The notes under the pieces: generated by a model
The model's input: the letters and a program-made list of their open reading frames with translations, nothing else
The model's database searches: none
What the model was told of the DNA's origin: nothing
Part shown: positions 1 through 8,795 of the stretch, piece after piece
How positions within the stretch are numbered: the first letter of the stretch is position 1
How the letters are laid out: every line of letters starts with the position of its first letter
Source: JBDSZL01 sp039925145
Lineage (GTDB): Bacteria; Acidobacteriota; Vicinamibacteria; Vicinamibacterales; SCN-69-37
Direction: 5' to 3'
Assembly (NCBI GenBank): GCA_039925145.1
Contig: JBDSZL010000073.1
Coordinates: forward strand, 1-64,000
DNA: 64,000 nucleotides
Made by a program: the position numbers and the translations under genes

Positions 1-1736
1 TTACGGTCCGGATCGAGCACCCATCCCGATATCGCGGTGTTCGCCCAGGGCAGCACTCCCTCTTCGAGGTGCGACCGCAGCACGGTCGAGAACAGCCAGG
101 TCCGAATGATGTCGTGCGCCTGGGGCCGCAGATCCATCGGAAAGGTGCGTCGGAACAGGTCCTCGTCACGTCCCCATCCACAGACGATGAGCGGTGTGAG
201 CGACGATGTGGCCCACGTGTCCATCACGTCCGGATCGGCCGCGAAGCCGCCGGGCCGGCCGCGCTGACGTTCCTCGTACCCCTCCGGCACATCCGTGGAC
301 GGGTCGATCGGCAGCCGGTCCTCGCACGGCAGCAGCATCGCGCCGTAATCGACGCTGCCGTCCTCGCGCAACACGTACCAGACCGGAAAGGGGACGCCGA
401 AGAACCGTTGGCGGCTCACGCACCAGTCGCCATTCAACCCGTTCACCCAGTTCTCGTAACGCGACACCATGTGCGATGGCACCCACTGCAACTCGCGTCC
501 CCGAGCGAGCAATACGTCGCGCAACTCCATCGTCCTGATGAACCACTGTCGGCTGCTGACGATCTCGAGCGGACGATCGCCCTTCTCGAAAAACTTGACG
601 TTGTGCGTAATGGGTTTCAGGTCACCAATCAGGTCACCCGACTCACGCAATAGATCGACGATCCGGGTGCGGGCCTTGGACGCCGACAGTCCAGCCAGTG
701 CGTCGTAATGACGTTGGGCCTGGTCGACATCGCGGGTGTCCCATCCGTCGGCACCCCACGCCAGGGGACGCAACGTGCCATTGGCCTGGATGATCGTTCG
801 GACTGGCAGTCCTAACTCGCGCCACCAGACGACGTCGGTCACGTCGCCAAATGTGCAGATCATCGCGATGCCGGTGCCCTTCTCCGGATCGGCCAGAGGG
901 TGCGGACGCACCGGGACCGACACGCCGAAGAGTGGCGTGATGACGTTGGTGCCGAAGAGCGGCTGGTAGCGCGCGTCATCGGGATGCGCGACGAGCGCGA
1001 CGCAGGCCGGGATGAGCTCAGGCCGGGTGGTGTCGATCTCTACGGCGCCACCGCCCGATGCGCGGGCAAAGCGGATGCGATGATACGCGCCTGGTACCTC
1101 ACGGTCTTCGAGCTCGGCCTGGGCGACCGCGGTGCGGAAATCGACGTCCCACAGGGTCGGCGCTTCAAGCTGGTAGGCCGCCTTCGTCGCCAGCAGGTGC
1201 AGAAAGGCACGCTGGGAGACTCGTTGCGAGGGCGGCGCGATCGTGGCGTAGGTCAACGACCAGTCGACCGACAATCCGAGATGGCGCCACAGATGCTCGA
1301 AGGCCTGTTCGTCCTGCTGGGTGAGGCGGACGCAGAGCGAAACGAAGTTCGGCCGCGACACTGAAATCGCCTGTTTATCGGGTTTGGCCGGCGGCTCGAA
1401 TGCCGGATCGTAGGGCAGCGACGGATCGCAGCGGACGCCATAGAAGTTCTGCACGCGGCGCTCTGTCGGCAAGCCGTTGTCGTCCCACCCCATGGGGTAG
1501 AACACACTGTTGCCTCGCATGCGCTGAAATCGCGCAACGATGTCCGTGTGGGTATAGGAGAAGACGTGGCCGACGTGAAGAGAGCCGCTGACGGTCGGCG
1601 GCGGCGTGTCGATGGAGTACACGCCGCTACGAGGAACTCCGCGATCGAATCGGTACGTGCCCTCCGTTTCCCACCGTGACTTCCATTTTTCTTCGAGGCC
1701 TTCGAGCGCAGGTTTTTGCGGGACAGTGTCAAGCAT
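1..1736 (-). CDS. valS: Valyl-tRNA synthetase, N-terminal part (runs off left edge)
   Basis: Class I aminoacyl-tRNA synthetase that charges tRNA-Val in the cytosol. About 578 residues are in the window; the C-terminus lies beyond position 1. The ATG at 1736 gives MLDTVPQKPALEGLEEKW, a typical N-terminus for this enzyme. The HIGH signature reads HVGH at residues 54-57, after the family-typical STPPPTVSG-like stretch (IDTPPPTVSG). The visible part ends at GWVLDPDR, immediately before where the KMSKS loop should fall, so the catalytic domain is nearly complete and the tRNA-binding C-terminus is missing. It follows the receiver gene by 5 bp and is probably co-transcribed with it. Reading frame and length fit ValS; confusion with IleRS or LeuRS is unlikely given the WDDNGLPTERRVQ segment. 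Confidence 0.95.
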   Translation of the reverse strand, partial: MLDTVPQKPALEGLEEKWKSRWETEGTYRFDRGVPRSGVYSIDTPPPTVSGSLHVGHVFSYTHTDIVARFQRMRGNSVFYPMGWDDNGLPTERRVQNFYGVRCDPSLPYDPAFEPPAKPDKQAISVSRPNFVSLCVRLTQQDEQAFEHLWRHLGLSVDWSLTYATIAPPSQRVSQRAFLHLLATKAAYQLEAPTLWDVDFRTAVAQAELEDREVPGAYHRIRFARASGGGAVEIDTTRPELIPACVALVAHPDDARYQPLFGTNVITPLFGVSVPVRPHPLADPEKGTGIAMICTFGDVTDVVWWRELGLPVRTIIQANGTLRPLAWGADGWDTRDVDQAQRHYDALAGLSASKARTRIVDLLRESGDLIGDLKPITHNVKFFEKGDRPLEIVSSRQWFIRTMELRDVLLARGRELQWVPSHMVSRYENWVNGLNGDWCVSRQRFFGVPFPVWYVLREDGSVDYGAMLLPCEDRLPIDPSTDVPEGYEERQRGRPGGFAADPDVMDTWATSSLTPLIVCGWGRDEDLFRRTFPMDLRPQAHDIIRTWLFSTVLRSHLEEGVLPWANTAISGWVLDPDR

Positions 1737-1741
1737 CTGGA

Positions 1742-2626
1742 CTAATCAGGCGTGGCTTTGATTTTTTCGATCTCTTCGCGGATCAGCCGTTCGGCCGTTT
1801 CGAGCACGATACGACGAACCAGCTCATCGGTCATCCGGACGAGCACGCGTCGCACGGCGTCCTCGACAGTCGCTTCGGTGATCGGCGCCGCCCCGGGCGC
1901 GGGCATTGCGGGCTGGCTCGACTGTTCGGCGGCGAGCAGCGCCGAGAACGCGCTGACGAGTGACACCTTGGGCGCGGCCGGCGCCGGTGACAGCGGCGCC
2001 GCGGCGGGCGCCGGCAGACCGAGTTCCCACACCGGTCGGGTGGGCGGCTCGAGCGGCTCCGGGTTGCCGCCCATGGGATCGAACGACGCGTGCACGGACC
2101 GCGCCGCCATTTCACCCGGTCGTGCCGGCCCGGGGAACGGCATGACGTGAGCTGGCTCCGGCTCAGGCACGCCGACGGCCTGCGCGGCTCGGCGGTCCCA
2201 CGTCTCGCTGCCTGGGACCGAGGCATTCGACGGCGGTCCGGCAGGGCCCGCACTCTGCCGTTTGGCCAGGAGGTCCTTGACGACGCTCACGAGTTGCTGT
2301 GGTTCGAACGGCTTGATGAGCACGCCATCGCAGCCGGCTTGCTGGACCCGAGCGCGGTCCACAGGCTCGAACGCACCCGCCAGCAACAACACCGGGACCT
2401 GGCTGAGCCGCGGCGACGATCGAATGTGTGCCGCCAGGGCGTACCCATCGACGCCGGGAACCCCGACATCGGCGAGCACGATGTCGGGCCACTCGCCCTC
2501 GAGCCACTGCATGGCGCGATGTCCATCGCTCACCGACACCACGCGGACGTCCTCATGGGAAAAAGTAAGCTCGATCACGCGTTGAATCGTGACGCTGTCG
2601 TCGGCAAGCAGGAGTGTGCTGGACAT
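1742..2626 (-). CDS. Response regulator receiver protein with C-terminal helical domain
   Basis: A 294-residue protein with an N-terminal CheY-like receiver (about 1-120): acidic pair D9-D10, phospho-acceptor D53 in VLADVGVPG, and conserved K105 in LIKPFEP. A Pro/Ala-rich linker (about 125-225) leads to a C-terminal helical segment (about 245-290) rich in Arg and Glu. No DNA-binding or enzymatic output domain is recognisable, so output is probably by protein-protein contact. It lies 7 bp after the B12-binding gene and 5 bp before valS, in one apparent operon. The link between a receiver, a cobalamin-binding protein and valS is unexplained. The receiver call is firm; the role is unknown. Confidence 0.85.
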   Translation of the reverse strand: MSSTLLLADDSVTIQRVIELTFSHEDVRVVSVSDGHRAMQWLEGEWPDIVLADVGVPGVDGYALAAHIRSSPRLSQVPVLLLAGAFEPVDRARVQQAGCDGVLIKPFEPQQLVSVVKDLLAKRQSAGPAGPPSNASVPGSETWDRRAAQAVGVPEPEPAHVMPFPGPARPGEMAARSVHASFDPMGGNPEPLEPPTRPVWELGLPAPAAAPLSPAPAAPKVSLVSAFSALLAAEQSSQPAMPAPGAAPITEATVEDAVRRVLVRMTDELVRRIVLETAERLIREEIEKIKATPD

Positions 2627-2633
2627 GCTGTCT

Positions 2634-3041
2634 TCAGAGAATCTCGGCCCTCGGTCGAACGCTCCGGTGAATGAACTCGACGATATCGCGCATCGGACTG
2701 CCCGGAGGAAACACCCCTCGAACCCCCATGGCCTCGAGAGCCGGGATGTCGGCCTCCGGAATGATGCCCCCTACCAGCACGGTGACGTCCGTGACCTGCT
2801 GCTCTCGCAACAGATGCATCAAGCGACTGCACACGTGCATGTGGGCTCCGCTCAGGATCGACAGCCCGACGACGTCTGCATCTTCCTGCACCACGGCAGT
2901 CGCAATCTGCTCTGGCGTCTGCCGCAAGCCTGTGTAGATCACCTCCATCCCCGCATCCCGCAGGGCCCTGGCAATGACCTTCGCTCCACGATCGTGGCCG
3001 TCCAAACCCGGTTTGGCGATAATTACGCGCGTTTTGCGCAC
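2634..3041 (-). CDS. Cobalamin-binding protein, methylmalonyl-CoA mutase C-terminal type
   Basis: A 135-residue stand-alone B12-binding domain. The signature DxHxxG is D14-H16-G19 in KPGLDGHDRGAKV, followed by VGLSILSGAHM and LVGGIIPEADI, all typical of the methylmalonyl-CoA mutase small subunit / C-terminal domain. It would hold adenosylcobalamin for a separate catalytic subunit, which is not in this window. An upstream extension is open to 3266, but the GTG at 3041 is chosen because it has AGGAG about 10 nt upstream and starts the conserved sequence directly. It leads an apparent operon with the receiver gene and valS, and a strong sigma54-like site lies about 45 bp upstream of the start. 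Confidence 0.9.
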   Translation of the reverse strand: MRKTRVIIAKPGLDGHDRGAKVIARALRDAGMEVIYTGLRQTPEQIATAVVQEDADVVGLSILSGAHMHVCSRLMHLLREQQVTDVTVLVGGIIPEADIPALEAMGVRGVFPPGSPMRDIVEFIHRSVRPRAEIL

Positions 3042-3084
3042 CGGCGGTCCACTCCTGCTTCGCGGCACGGAGGCGTCATTGTAT

Positions 3085-3100
3085 TGCAAGCAGCGTGCCC
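3085..3100 (-). promoter_or_regulatory. Candidate sigma54 promoter upstream of the B12-binding gene
   Basis: On the minus strand the sequence reads GGGCACGCTGCTTGCA. This matches the -24/-12 consensus TGGCACG-N4-TTGCW at 11 of 12 scored positions, with GG-N10-GC spacing. The predicted start near 3074 leaves a leader of about 33 nt with an AGGAG ribosome site. The rest of 3042-3319 shows no gene. Confidence 0.55.
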
Positions 3101-3319
3101 CCGCGAGGGCCTTCACAAAACGTAGCGGCGCACGCACACGGCACGGCTCCCTACGGCGCGCCGGTCTCGAACCGAATTTGTACTTACTAGATTGAGCGTC
3201 AGCCGCTCGAGCCACCACGAGCCGCCGAACGGGTCGACATGGGCGGAAACGTGCAAACGGGCGCAACGACGAATCCGCTCGTCGTCGTGACAGGCCGTTG
3301 TGGAGGAACTGGCGGCGCC

Positions 3320-5347
3320 TTATCCGGTGACACGGATGGCGACCAGCTGCTTGGCGGTCTCACCCGCGGAATCGGCCGTGATCTCGAGCAGATAGTCGCC
3401 CGGTGGAAATGACGCGAGGCTCACTTCCGTTTCGAGCGTGGCGGCGGCATTGGCGACCGCCGTCGGCGGGGGCAGCGACGCCATCACGGTGCCGCCCTGG
3501 TTGAGCAACCGCAGCGTGACGGCCGGTGTGGTGCCCCCGGGCCCGTACACGCCGAACCGGACGAGCAGCCGTTCGGTTCGGGAGAACACGCGGCGCACCA
3601 CGGGTACCGCGGTACCGCCAGCCCGCACCTGCTGCAGGTCGCGGGCTGTACGCCCCCGGTACACGAAGGGGGTCGTAATCTGCGGGCCGGTGCCGGTGAG
3701 ATCGGGAACCGTGATCGTCGCCTCGTCGCTGTCGAGCCGGGTGCCGCGCGCATCTTCGGGCGTGAGCCGGATGCGCACCGTTCCCGCCGGTGCGTCGAAC
3801 GTCACCTGGCCACCACTGCGTCCGAGGGCCGTCTCGCGCGGGACCGATCCATGAAACAGTTCCTCGCCCGTGATCGCATTGGCGATGACGCTGACCCGCT
3901 CGACGGTATCGGCCGGATTGCCCGGCGTCGTGGTTGCCGCCTCCCAGACGAATGTGATCGCGGTCTTTTCCGAGGCACTCCGCGCGGCGCCCACCCAGGT
4001 ATTGACCAGCCTCGCACGGCCACCATCCGCGATGGTCGAGAGCTCGTCGAGTGCGGTCGTGACCTCTTCAGGCGCCGACGCCCTCGGCGGCGCTGACGCG
4101 CGCGCGACATCGTCGGCGGTATAGGCCCAGTATCCCTTGCGCGCCCGGACTTCGACATTCGGCCGCTTCACGCGCACCTGAATTTCATGAAACTTGCCGT
4201 CGCGGGGGGCGAGCGACGACGTGTAGCTGAGCAGATAGTACGTGGACCCGTCGGTCACCATCTGCTTGAGAGCGGGCATCGGGTCGTTGCGGTTGACGAT
4301 GGCGCGCCCATCCGTCTCGGACGCGAGCACGCGCATGAAGTCGACGGCTTCGTTGAGAATGCGCCTGTCGGCCGCCGAGGTCACGTCTTCTTCAACGCCA
4401 TATTCGAAATTTCCGAGACCCCGGGGATCGATCGTGTAGATGGCGACATTGTTGCGGTTGGCCGCTGTGAATACCTGCTGCATCTGGTTGAGCAGCGACG
4501 ATGAATCGAAGAACTCGCGGCTATCCTGGTTCGGCAACGGCGCAGAGCCGCCTGGGCGGCCAGGCACGAGGGTGCCTTTCGTGCGTACGCCGGCCGGAAT
4601 GGAGCCCGTCATGCCTTCGCTCACGTACAGGATGGTCTTGCGTCCGTCGCGCATCGATCCCAGCTGCTCGCAGAGATTGCGTAACGCCGCACTGACCAGG
4701 TCGTTGCGAAACTGTTCCTGCGCCTCCGGAGATTGCAGTTCCTGTCGCTGCTCGATGGCGTTGCGCGGCGTGTAATCGTACTTGCGACCTTCAAAGTCGC
4801 GAATGGCGCTGGCCGTGCTGATGTGACTCCGCGAAAACGTGAGCCCGGCCATGATCGACAACGGCGTGACCACCGCGACCAGATCGTGAGGAGACAGCTG
4901 CACGACGAACTGCGCCAGACGCTCGCGAGCCGCCATACTGTTGCCGCGCCGGACATGATAGTCATCGAGGAACACGACGAAGAGGCGGCTTTCCTCACGC
5001 GCGGTTTCGCGCCGTTGATCGTCGAACGAGAGAATCTCGCGCCCTTCGAGCTGCTCGTCGATCGAATCGTCGATCTTGACGAACTTGAAGGTCTCCACCG
5101 TCTGCGGCTTGCCGCTCTCCCGGATGTCGAAATCCTCCTTGGCGAGGTCCGTCACAGGCTTGCCTTGCTTGTCGGTCACGATGACATCGACACTGACTGA
5201 GTCGATGCCTGCACGAAAGGTCGGCTGCTGCGGGGCGCCGGCCGGCTCCTGCGCCCGCGGGACACCGACGCGCAGCACGATGGCCGCGACGACCAGCAGA
5301 ACGAGCTCGCGAGCGAACGGTCGGGTGGGCACAGCGGTAATCCTCAC
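3320..5347 (-). CDS. VWFA-related protein, acidobacterial type, secreted
   Basis: A 675-residue exported protein. An N-terminal hydrophobic segment (about 14-30) and AQE-type cleavage region precede the family opening (FRAGIDSVSVDVIVTDKQG, then VTDLAKEDFDIRESGK). The von Willebrand A-like region follows (about 115-410), and the C-terminal 250 residues look like beta-sandwich repeats ending in PPGDYLLEI. The usual metal site DxSxS is replaced by FLDDYHVRRG, so metal-dependent ligand binding may be lost. This family is common and multi-copy in Acidobacteria and its function is not established. It stands alone on the minus strand. Two paralogues occur in the window, at 54752 and 61588. Confidence 0.85.
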   Translation of the reverse strand: MRITAVPTRPFARELVLLVVAAIVLRVGVPRAQEPAGAPQQPTFRAGIDSVSVDVIVTDKQGKPVTDLAKEDFDIRESGKPQTVETFKFVKIDDSIDEQLEGREILSFDDQRRETAREESRLFVVFLDDYHVRRGNSMAARERLAQFVVQLSPHDLVAVVTPLSIMAGLTFSRSHISTASAIRDFEGRKYDYTPRNAIEQRQELQSPEAQEQFRNDLVSAALRNLCEQLGSMRDGRKTILYVSEGMTGSIPAGVRTKGTLVPGRPGGSAPLPNQDSREFFDSSSLLNQMQQVFTAANRNNVAIYTIDPRGLGNFEYGVEEDVTSAADRRILNEAVDFMRVLASETDGRAIVNRNDPMPALKQMVTDGSTYYLLSYTSSLAPRDGKFHEIQVRVKRPNVEVRARKGYWAYTADDVARASAPPRASAPEEVTTALDELSTIADGGRARLVNTWVGAARSASEKTAITFVWEAATTTPGNPADTVERVSVIANAITGEELFHGSVPRETALGRSGGQVTFDAPAGTVRIRLTPEDARGTRLDSDEATITVPDLTGTGPQITTPFVYRGRTARDLQQVRAGGTAVPVVRRVFSRTERLLVRFGVYGPGGTTPAVTLRLLNQGGTVMASLPPPTAVANAAATLETEVSLASFPPGDYLLEITADSAGETAKQLVAIRVTG

Positions 5348-5450
5348 GGTATTCGCGTGCGACGCGGCAGGGGGCTGACGAACCCAATGATAACATCCGG
5401 CCCCATGGACCGGCCCGAACGCGAGCCTGCGGTGAGGCGGTCGAGAAGCT

Positions 5451-5582
5451 CTACCGCGATGCGAAAACGCGTGGCGCCTGGCCCTGTTCGGGCCGCGCGC
5501 GACATGCGCTGCTCATCACGAGCGCCACAACGGCGGTGCCACCGGCTACGAACCGACTGGCAGTGCGCATCGCAACAGCCAT
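5451..5582 (-). CDS. Possible small exported peptide (43 aa)
   Basis: A 43-residue ORF starting MAVAMRTASRF, with a basic N-terminus, a hydrophobic core (VAGGTAVVALVMSSAC) and a short polar tail ending VFASR. GAGGAG stands 9 nt before the ATG, which is the main support. The Cys after SSA could be a weak lipobox or simply a signal peptidase site. It sits in the 331-bp gap (5348-5678) between the HIT gene and the VWFA gene; nothing else is visible in that gap. No homologue is recognised, and the ORF could be spurious. Confidence 0.4.
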   Translation of the reverse strand: MAVAMRTASRFVAGGTAVVALVMSSACRARPEQGQAPRVFASR

Positions 5583-5678
5583 GGCTGAACGCTCCTCGCG
5601 CGCGGTGTCATCGCAGGAGGTGGTTGGCGGAACAGACACTCGGCGGCTGACGCGAGAATCTGCATCGCACGATCGGCG

Positions 5679-6182
5679 TCAGGTGGCCGGGGCGTTCAGC
5701 AGGCGGCCGAGTGCTTCACGCACACGGCCGGCCGTCACGAGCAACTCCTCGGGCAGCACACGCGTCTCGCCAAACACGGTCATGAAGCTCGTGTCGCCGT
5801 CCCAGCGCGGGACGACATGAAGATGGAGGTGATCGGCGATGCCCGCCCCGGCAGGCTTGCCGAGGTTGATGCCCATGTTGAAGCCGTGTGGCCGGTAGAC
5901 CTGCATGAGGGCGCGCTCGACGGCCTGCGCGAGCGTCATCACCTCGAGCAACTCGTCTGGCTCGAGCTCGGCCAGTCGTGCCGCGTGCCGCCTCGGCACC
6001 ACCATGAGGTGGCCGTTGTTGTACGGAAATTTGTTGAGAATGATGAACGCGTGACGTCCGGTGTGGACCACGAGCGGCTCGCTGCTGGCCGCCAGCGCCG
6101 CCGCGCAGAAGATGCAGTCCGGAGGAACACGGCTGGCGTCAGTCACGTAGGCCAGTCTCCACGGCGTCCAGAGTCGCTCCAC
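5679..6182 (-). CDS. HIT-family nucleotide hydrolase
   Basis: A 167-residue histidine-triad protein. The catalytic HxHxH lies at residues 118-122 in HLHLHVVPRW. A CxxC pair at residues 23-26 (CIFC) and the NKFPYNNGHLMVVP strand are typical of the branch related to Ap4A phosphorylases and HIT hydrolases. It probably cleaves nucleotide phosphoramidates or dinucleoside polyphosphates in the cytosol. It is followed downstream by a possible 43-residue peptide gene and preceded by the HU gene, on the same strand. Family assignment is firm; substrate is inferred. Confidence 0.92.
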   Translation of the reverse strand: MERLWTPWRLAYVTDASRVPPDCIFCAAALAASSEPLVVHTGRHAFIILNKFPYNNGHLMVVPRRHAARLAELEPDELLEVMTLAQAVERALMQVYRPHGFNMGINLGKPAGAGIADHLHLHVVPRWDGDTSFMTVFGETRVLPEELLVTAGRVREALGRLLNAPAT

Positions 6183-6217
6183 GCGCGCCTGTTCTTTGAG
6201 CTCGCCCTTCGGCGGTC

Positions 6218-6556
6218 TCAGTCGACGGCGCGATCCCGGTCCGACTGGCTCGCGTCGGCCAGCTCGGCTGGCTGCTCGCCCGCCTTGTTGATGAGGTCTT
6301 TCAATTCCTTGCCAGGCTTGAAATACGGCACCTGTTTCGTCGGCACGTCCACCTTGTCGCCGGTCTTCGGATTGCGGCCCTTGCGCGGCTCGCGACGGCG
6401 GAGGCGAAAACTGCCGAATCCTCGCAGCTCGATCTTCTCGCCGCGGTGCAGCGCATCGACGATGCTCTTGAAGACGGTGTCGACGATGATCTCGGAATGC
6501 TTCTTCGTCAGATCCGACACGCGTGACACTTCTTCGACGAGTTCGGCTTTGGTCAT
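6218..6556 (-). CDS. HU/IHF-type DNA-bending protein
   Basis: A 112-residue nucleoid protein. MTKAELVEEV opens the helical dimerisation part, and the beta-arm motif GRNPKTGDKVDVP with PYFKPGKELK is intact, as in HU and the IHF beta subunit. An in-frame ATG upstream (6604) would add 16 residues, but the ATG at 6556 matches the family start. A 20-residue acidic tail (AELADASQSDRDRAVD) extends past the usual end near KDLIN. It lies downstream of rpsA, as ihfB does in many bacteria, which favours an IHF-like role; HU and IHF cannot be separated by eye. Confidence 0.93.
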   Translation of the reverse strand: MTKAELVEEVSRVSDLTKKHSEIIVDTVFKSIVDALHRGEKIELRGFGSFRLRRREPRKGRNPKTGDKVDVPTKQVPYFKPGKELKDLINKAGEQPAELADASQSDRDRAVD

Positions 6557-6596
6557 CGAGAATGGCACAAGGTTCTCGTTCAGCGAAGCCGGTCCA

Positions 6597-6627
6597 GGTT
6601 CCAATCCACGGCGTGCGGATTGGAACC
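6597..6627 (-). terminator. Hairpin between rpsA and the HU gene
   Basis: An 11-bp perfect inverted repeat (GGTTCCAATCC / GGATTGGAACC) with a 9-nt loop, 14 bp past the rpsA stop on the minus strand. There is no T-tract, so it may attenuate, stabilise the rpsA 3' end or process the transcript rather than end it outright. Confidence 0.5.
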
Positions 6628-6641
6628 CGGGACCTGGTGCG

Positions 6642-8648
6642 TTACTTGAGATGCTTGAAGTGATCGCCGAGCGTCACTTCGGGACGTCCGGTCGTCTCGG
6701 CGTAGGCTTCCCAGTCGGCGCGGAACTCTGCGTCTTTGAGGGCCCTGATACTCAGGCCGATCTTCCGTTCCTCGGGCACGAGGCGGATGATCTTCATCTG
6801 GTAGTTCTCTCCAGCCCGTAGCTCGAGCTTCTCTCCGCCCTGTGACGAATCGAATTCGGAGACATGGATGAGCCCCTCGATGCCATCCGCCAGCTCGACA
6901 AATGCTCCGAAGTTGGTCAACCGCACGACCTTGCCTTCGACGATGTCGCTGACGTGATGCTTCTCGAAGAACTCTTTCCAGATCCCGGTCTGCAACTGCT
7001 TGAGCCCGAGCGACAGGCGCTGGTTGTCGGCGTCGATGCTGAGCACCTGCGCTTCGACCGTGTCGCCCTTCTTGAGCACCTCGGACGGGTGCTTGACCTT
7101 GCTCCACGACATGTCGGAGATGTGAATGAGGCCGTCGATGCCCTCTTCCACTTCGACGAATGCACCGAACTCGGTGAGGTTGCGCACCTTGCCGGTAATG
7201 GTGGTGCCCACCGGGTACTTACTCGCCAGCTCATGCCACGGATTGGTCTCGACCTGTTTCAGGCCGAGCGAGATTCGCCGGGCGCCCGGGTCGACGCCGA
7301 GCACCATGGCTTCGACCATGTCGCCGACGTTGAGCAGCTTGGACGGGTGCTTCACGCGCTTGCTCCACGACATCTCGGACACGTGGATGAGCCCTTCTAC
7401 TCCAGGCTCGAGCTCGATGAACGCCCCGTAATCGGTGAGACTGACCACCTTCCCGGAAACCCGGATGCCGACCGGGTACCGCTCGATGACGTTGCTCCAG
7501 GGATCGGGCACGAGCTGCTTGTGCCCGAGAGAGACACGCTCGGTGCCGGCGTCGTACTTCAGCACGACCACGTCGATTTCGTCGCCAACCCGTACCACCT
7601 CGGACGGATGGGTGACGCGCCCCCACGACATGTCCGTGATGTGCAGCAGGCCGTCGATGCCGCCTAGGTCGATGAACGCGCCGTAGTCGGTGAGATTCTT
7701 GACCGTGCCGCGCAGCGCCTTACCTTCGGCCAGCGTATCGAGCGTGACCTTCTTCTTCTCGGCGTTCTCCTCTTCGAGGAGGACCTTGCGCGAGAGCACG
7801 ATGTTGCCGCGCTTCTTGTTGACCTTGATGACGCGCATGCGCAGTTCCTGGCCGCGCAGCGCGTCGAGGTTGCGCACGGGGCGCACGTCGATCTGGCTGC
7901 CGGGCAGGAACGCGCGCACGCCGATGTCAACGGCGAGGCCGCCCTTGATGCGCTCGATGACGCGGCCGATGACGACCTTGCGCTCGGCAAAGGCCTTCTC
8001 GACTTCGTCCCAGATCTTCATCTTCTCGGCTTTTTCGCGCGAGAGGACGATATTGCCGCGCTTCTTGTTGACCTTGATGACGCGCATGCGCAGTTCCTGC
8101 CCGCGCAGTGCGTCGAGATTGCGCACCGGCCGCACGTCGATCTGCGATCCGGGCAGGAACGCGCGCACGCCGATGTCGACGGCCAGCCCACCCTTGATGC
8201 GTTCGATGACGCGTCCGATGACGACTTTCTTGTCCTGGTAGGCCTTCTCGACCTCGTCCCAGATCTTCATCTTCTCGGCTTTTTCGCGCGAGAGAACGAC
8301 GTAGCCGTCGCGATCTTCGGTGCGCTCGAGGAGCACATCCACCGTGTCGCCCGGCTGCGCCGAGACCTGCCCGTTTTCGTCGATGAATTCCTCGAGGGGA
8401 ATGATGCCCTCGGATTTAAAGCCGACGTCTACGATCACTTCTGTCGGGGTCACTTTGACGACCGTGCCCTTGACAACTTCGCCTTCCGCCAGATTGCGGA
8501 AGCTGGTATCGTAAAAGTCCAGCAGGCGTGCATATTCCTGAGGGTCGGTATCACCGTCCTGCGACGAGGAGAATGTCGAGAACCCAACTGGAATCTTCAC
8601 ACCTCCTTGATTGGTTTGTGTCTTCTTGGTCAAGTCTGCGTTGCCCAT
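6642..8648 (-). CDS. rpsA: 30S ribosomal protein S1 with an extra, duplicated S1 domain
   Basis: A 668-residue S1 protein that binds mRNA on the small ribosomal subunit. Seven S1 (OB-fold) domains can be read: domain 1 at about 55-122, two nearly identical copies of domain 2 at about 140-205 and 223-288, then domains with the motif LTDYGAF or a variant at about 310-375, 395-462, 482-548 and 570-640. Most bacterial S1 proteins have four to six domains and 400-570 residues. The extra copy is an in-frame 83-residue repeat (see the repeat feature). The start ATG at 8648 follows a GAGGAGG ribosome site. The final two domains keep GLIHVSE-type motifs, so the protein looks functional. Confidence 0.95.
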   Translation of the reverse strand: MGNADLTKKTQTNQGGVKIPVGFSTFSSSQDGDTDPQEYARLLDFYDTSFRNLAEGEVVKGTVVKVTPTEVIVDVGFKSEGIIPLEEFIDENGQVSAQPGDTVDVLLERTEDRDGYVVLSREKAEKMKIWDEVEKAYQDKKVVIGRVIERIKGGLAVDIGVRAFLPGSQIDVRPVRNLDALRGQELRMRVIKVNKKRGNIVLSREKAEKMKIWDEVEKAFAERKVVIGRVIERIKGGLAVDIGVRAFLPGSQIDVRPVRNLDALRGQELRMRVIKVNKKRGNIVLSRKVLLEEENAEKKKVTLDTLAEGKALRGTVKNLTDYGAFIDLGGIDGLLHITDMSWGRVTHPSEVVRVGDEIDVVVLKYDAGTERVSLGHKQLVPDPWSNVIERYPVGIRVSGKVVSLTDYGAFIELEPGVEGLIHVSEMSWSKRVKHPSKLLNVGDMVEAMVLGVDPGARRISLGLKQVETNPWHELASKYPVGTTITGKVRNLTEFGAFVEVEEGIDGLIHISDMSWSKVKHPSEVLKKGDTVEAQVLSIDADNQRLSLGLKQLQTGIWKEFFEKHHVSDIVEGKVVRLTNFGAFVELADGIEGLIHVSEFDSSQGGEKLELRAGENYQMKIIRLVPEERKIGLSIRALKDAEFRADWEAYAETTGRPEVTLGDHFKHLK
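7792..8289 (-). repeat. Two in-frame 249-bp direct repeats inside rpsA
   Basis: Units 7792-8040 and 8041-8289 each encode 83 residues beginning REKAEKMKIWDEVEKA. The proteins are identical except YQDK versus FAER near unit residues 17-20. The DNA units differ at many positions, nearly all synonymous third positions. A third partial start (GAGAGAAC at 8290) shows the repeat boundary falls in the shared LSREKAEK segment. Confidence 0.95.
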
Positions 8649-8795
8649 TCGGTCCCGATCCTCCTCAAACTTTCAAACGATTGTGCCGAATTGCAGCTTC
8701 GGCTGGCTGTAGGATAGCTTCGCAGGGAAAGCGATAAGCATTTCAGTATCCGACATTTAAGGGGCTCGGGTCAACCGGGCGCCGGAAGAGGGGTC

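Noticed and set aside
69..653. 194-residue plus-strand ORF
   Set aside because: It is antisense to valS, whose translation matches family motifs across this region.
7792..8289. Possible CRISPR or insertion-sequence repeat
   Set aside because: The two units are in-frame protein-coding copies with no spacers or terminal inverted repeats.
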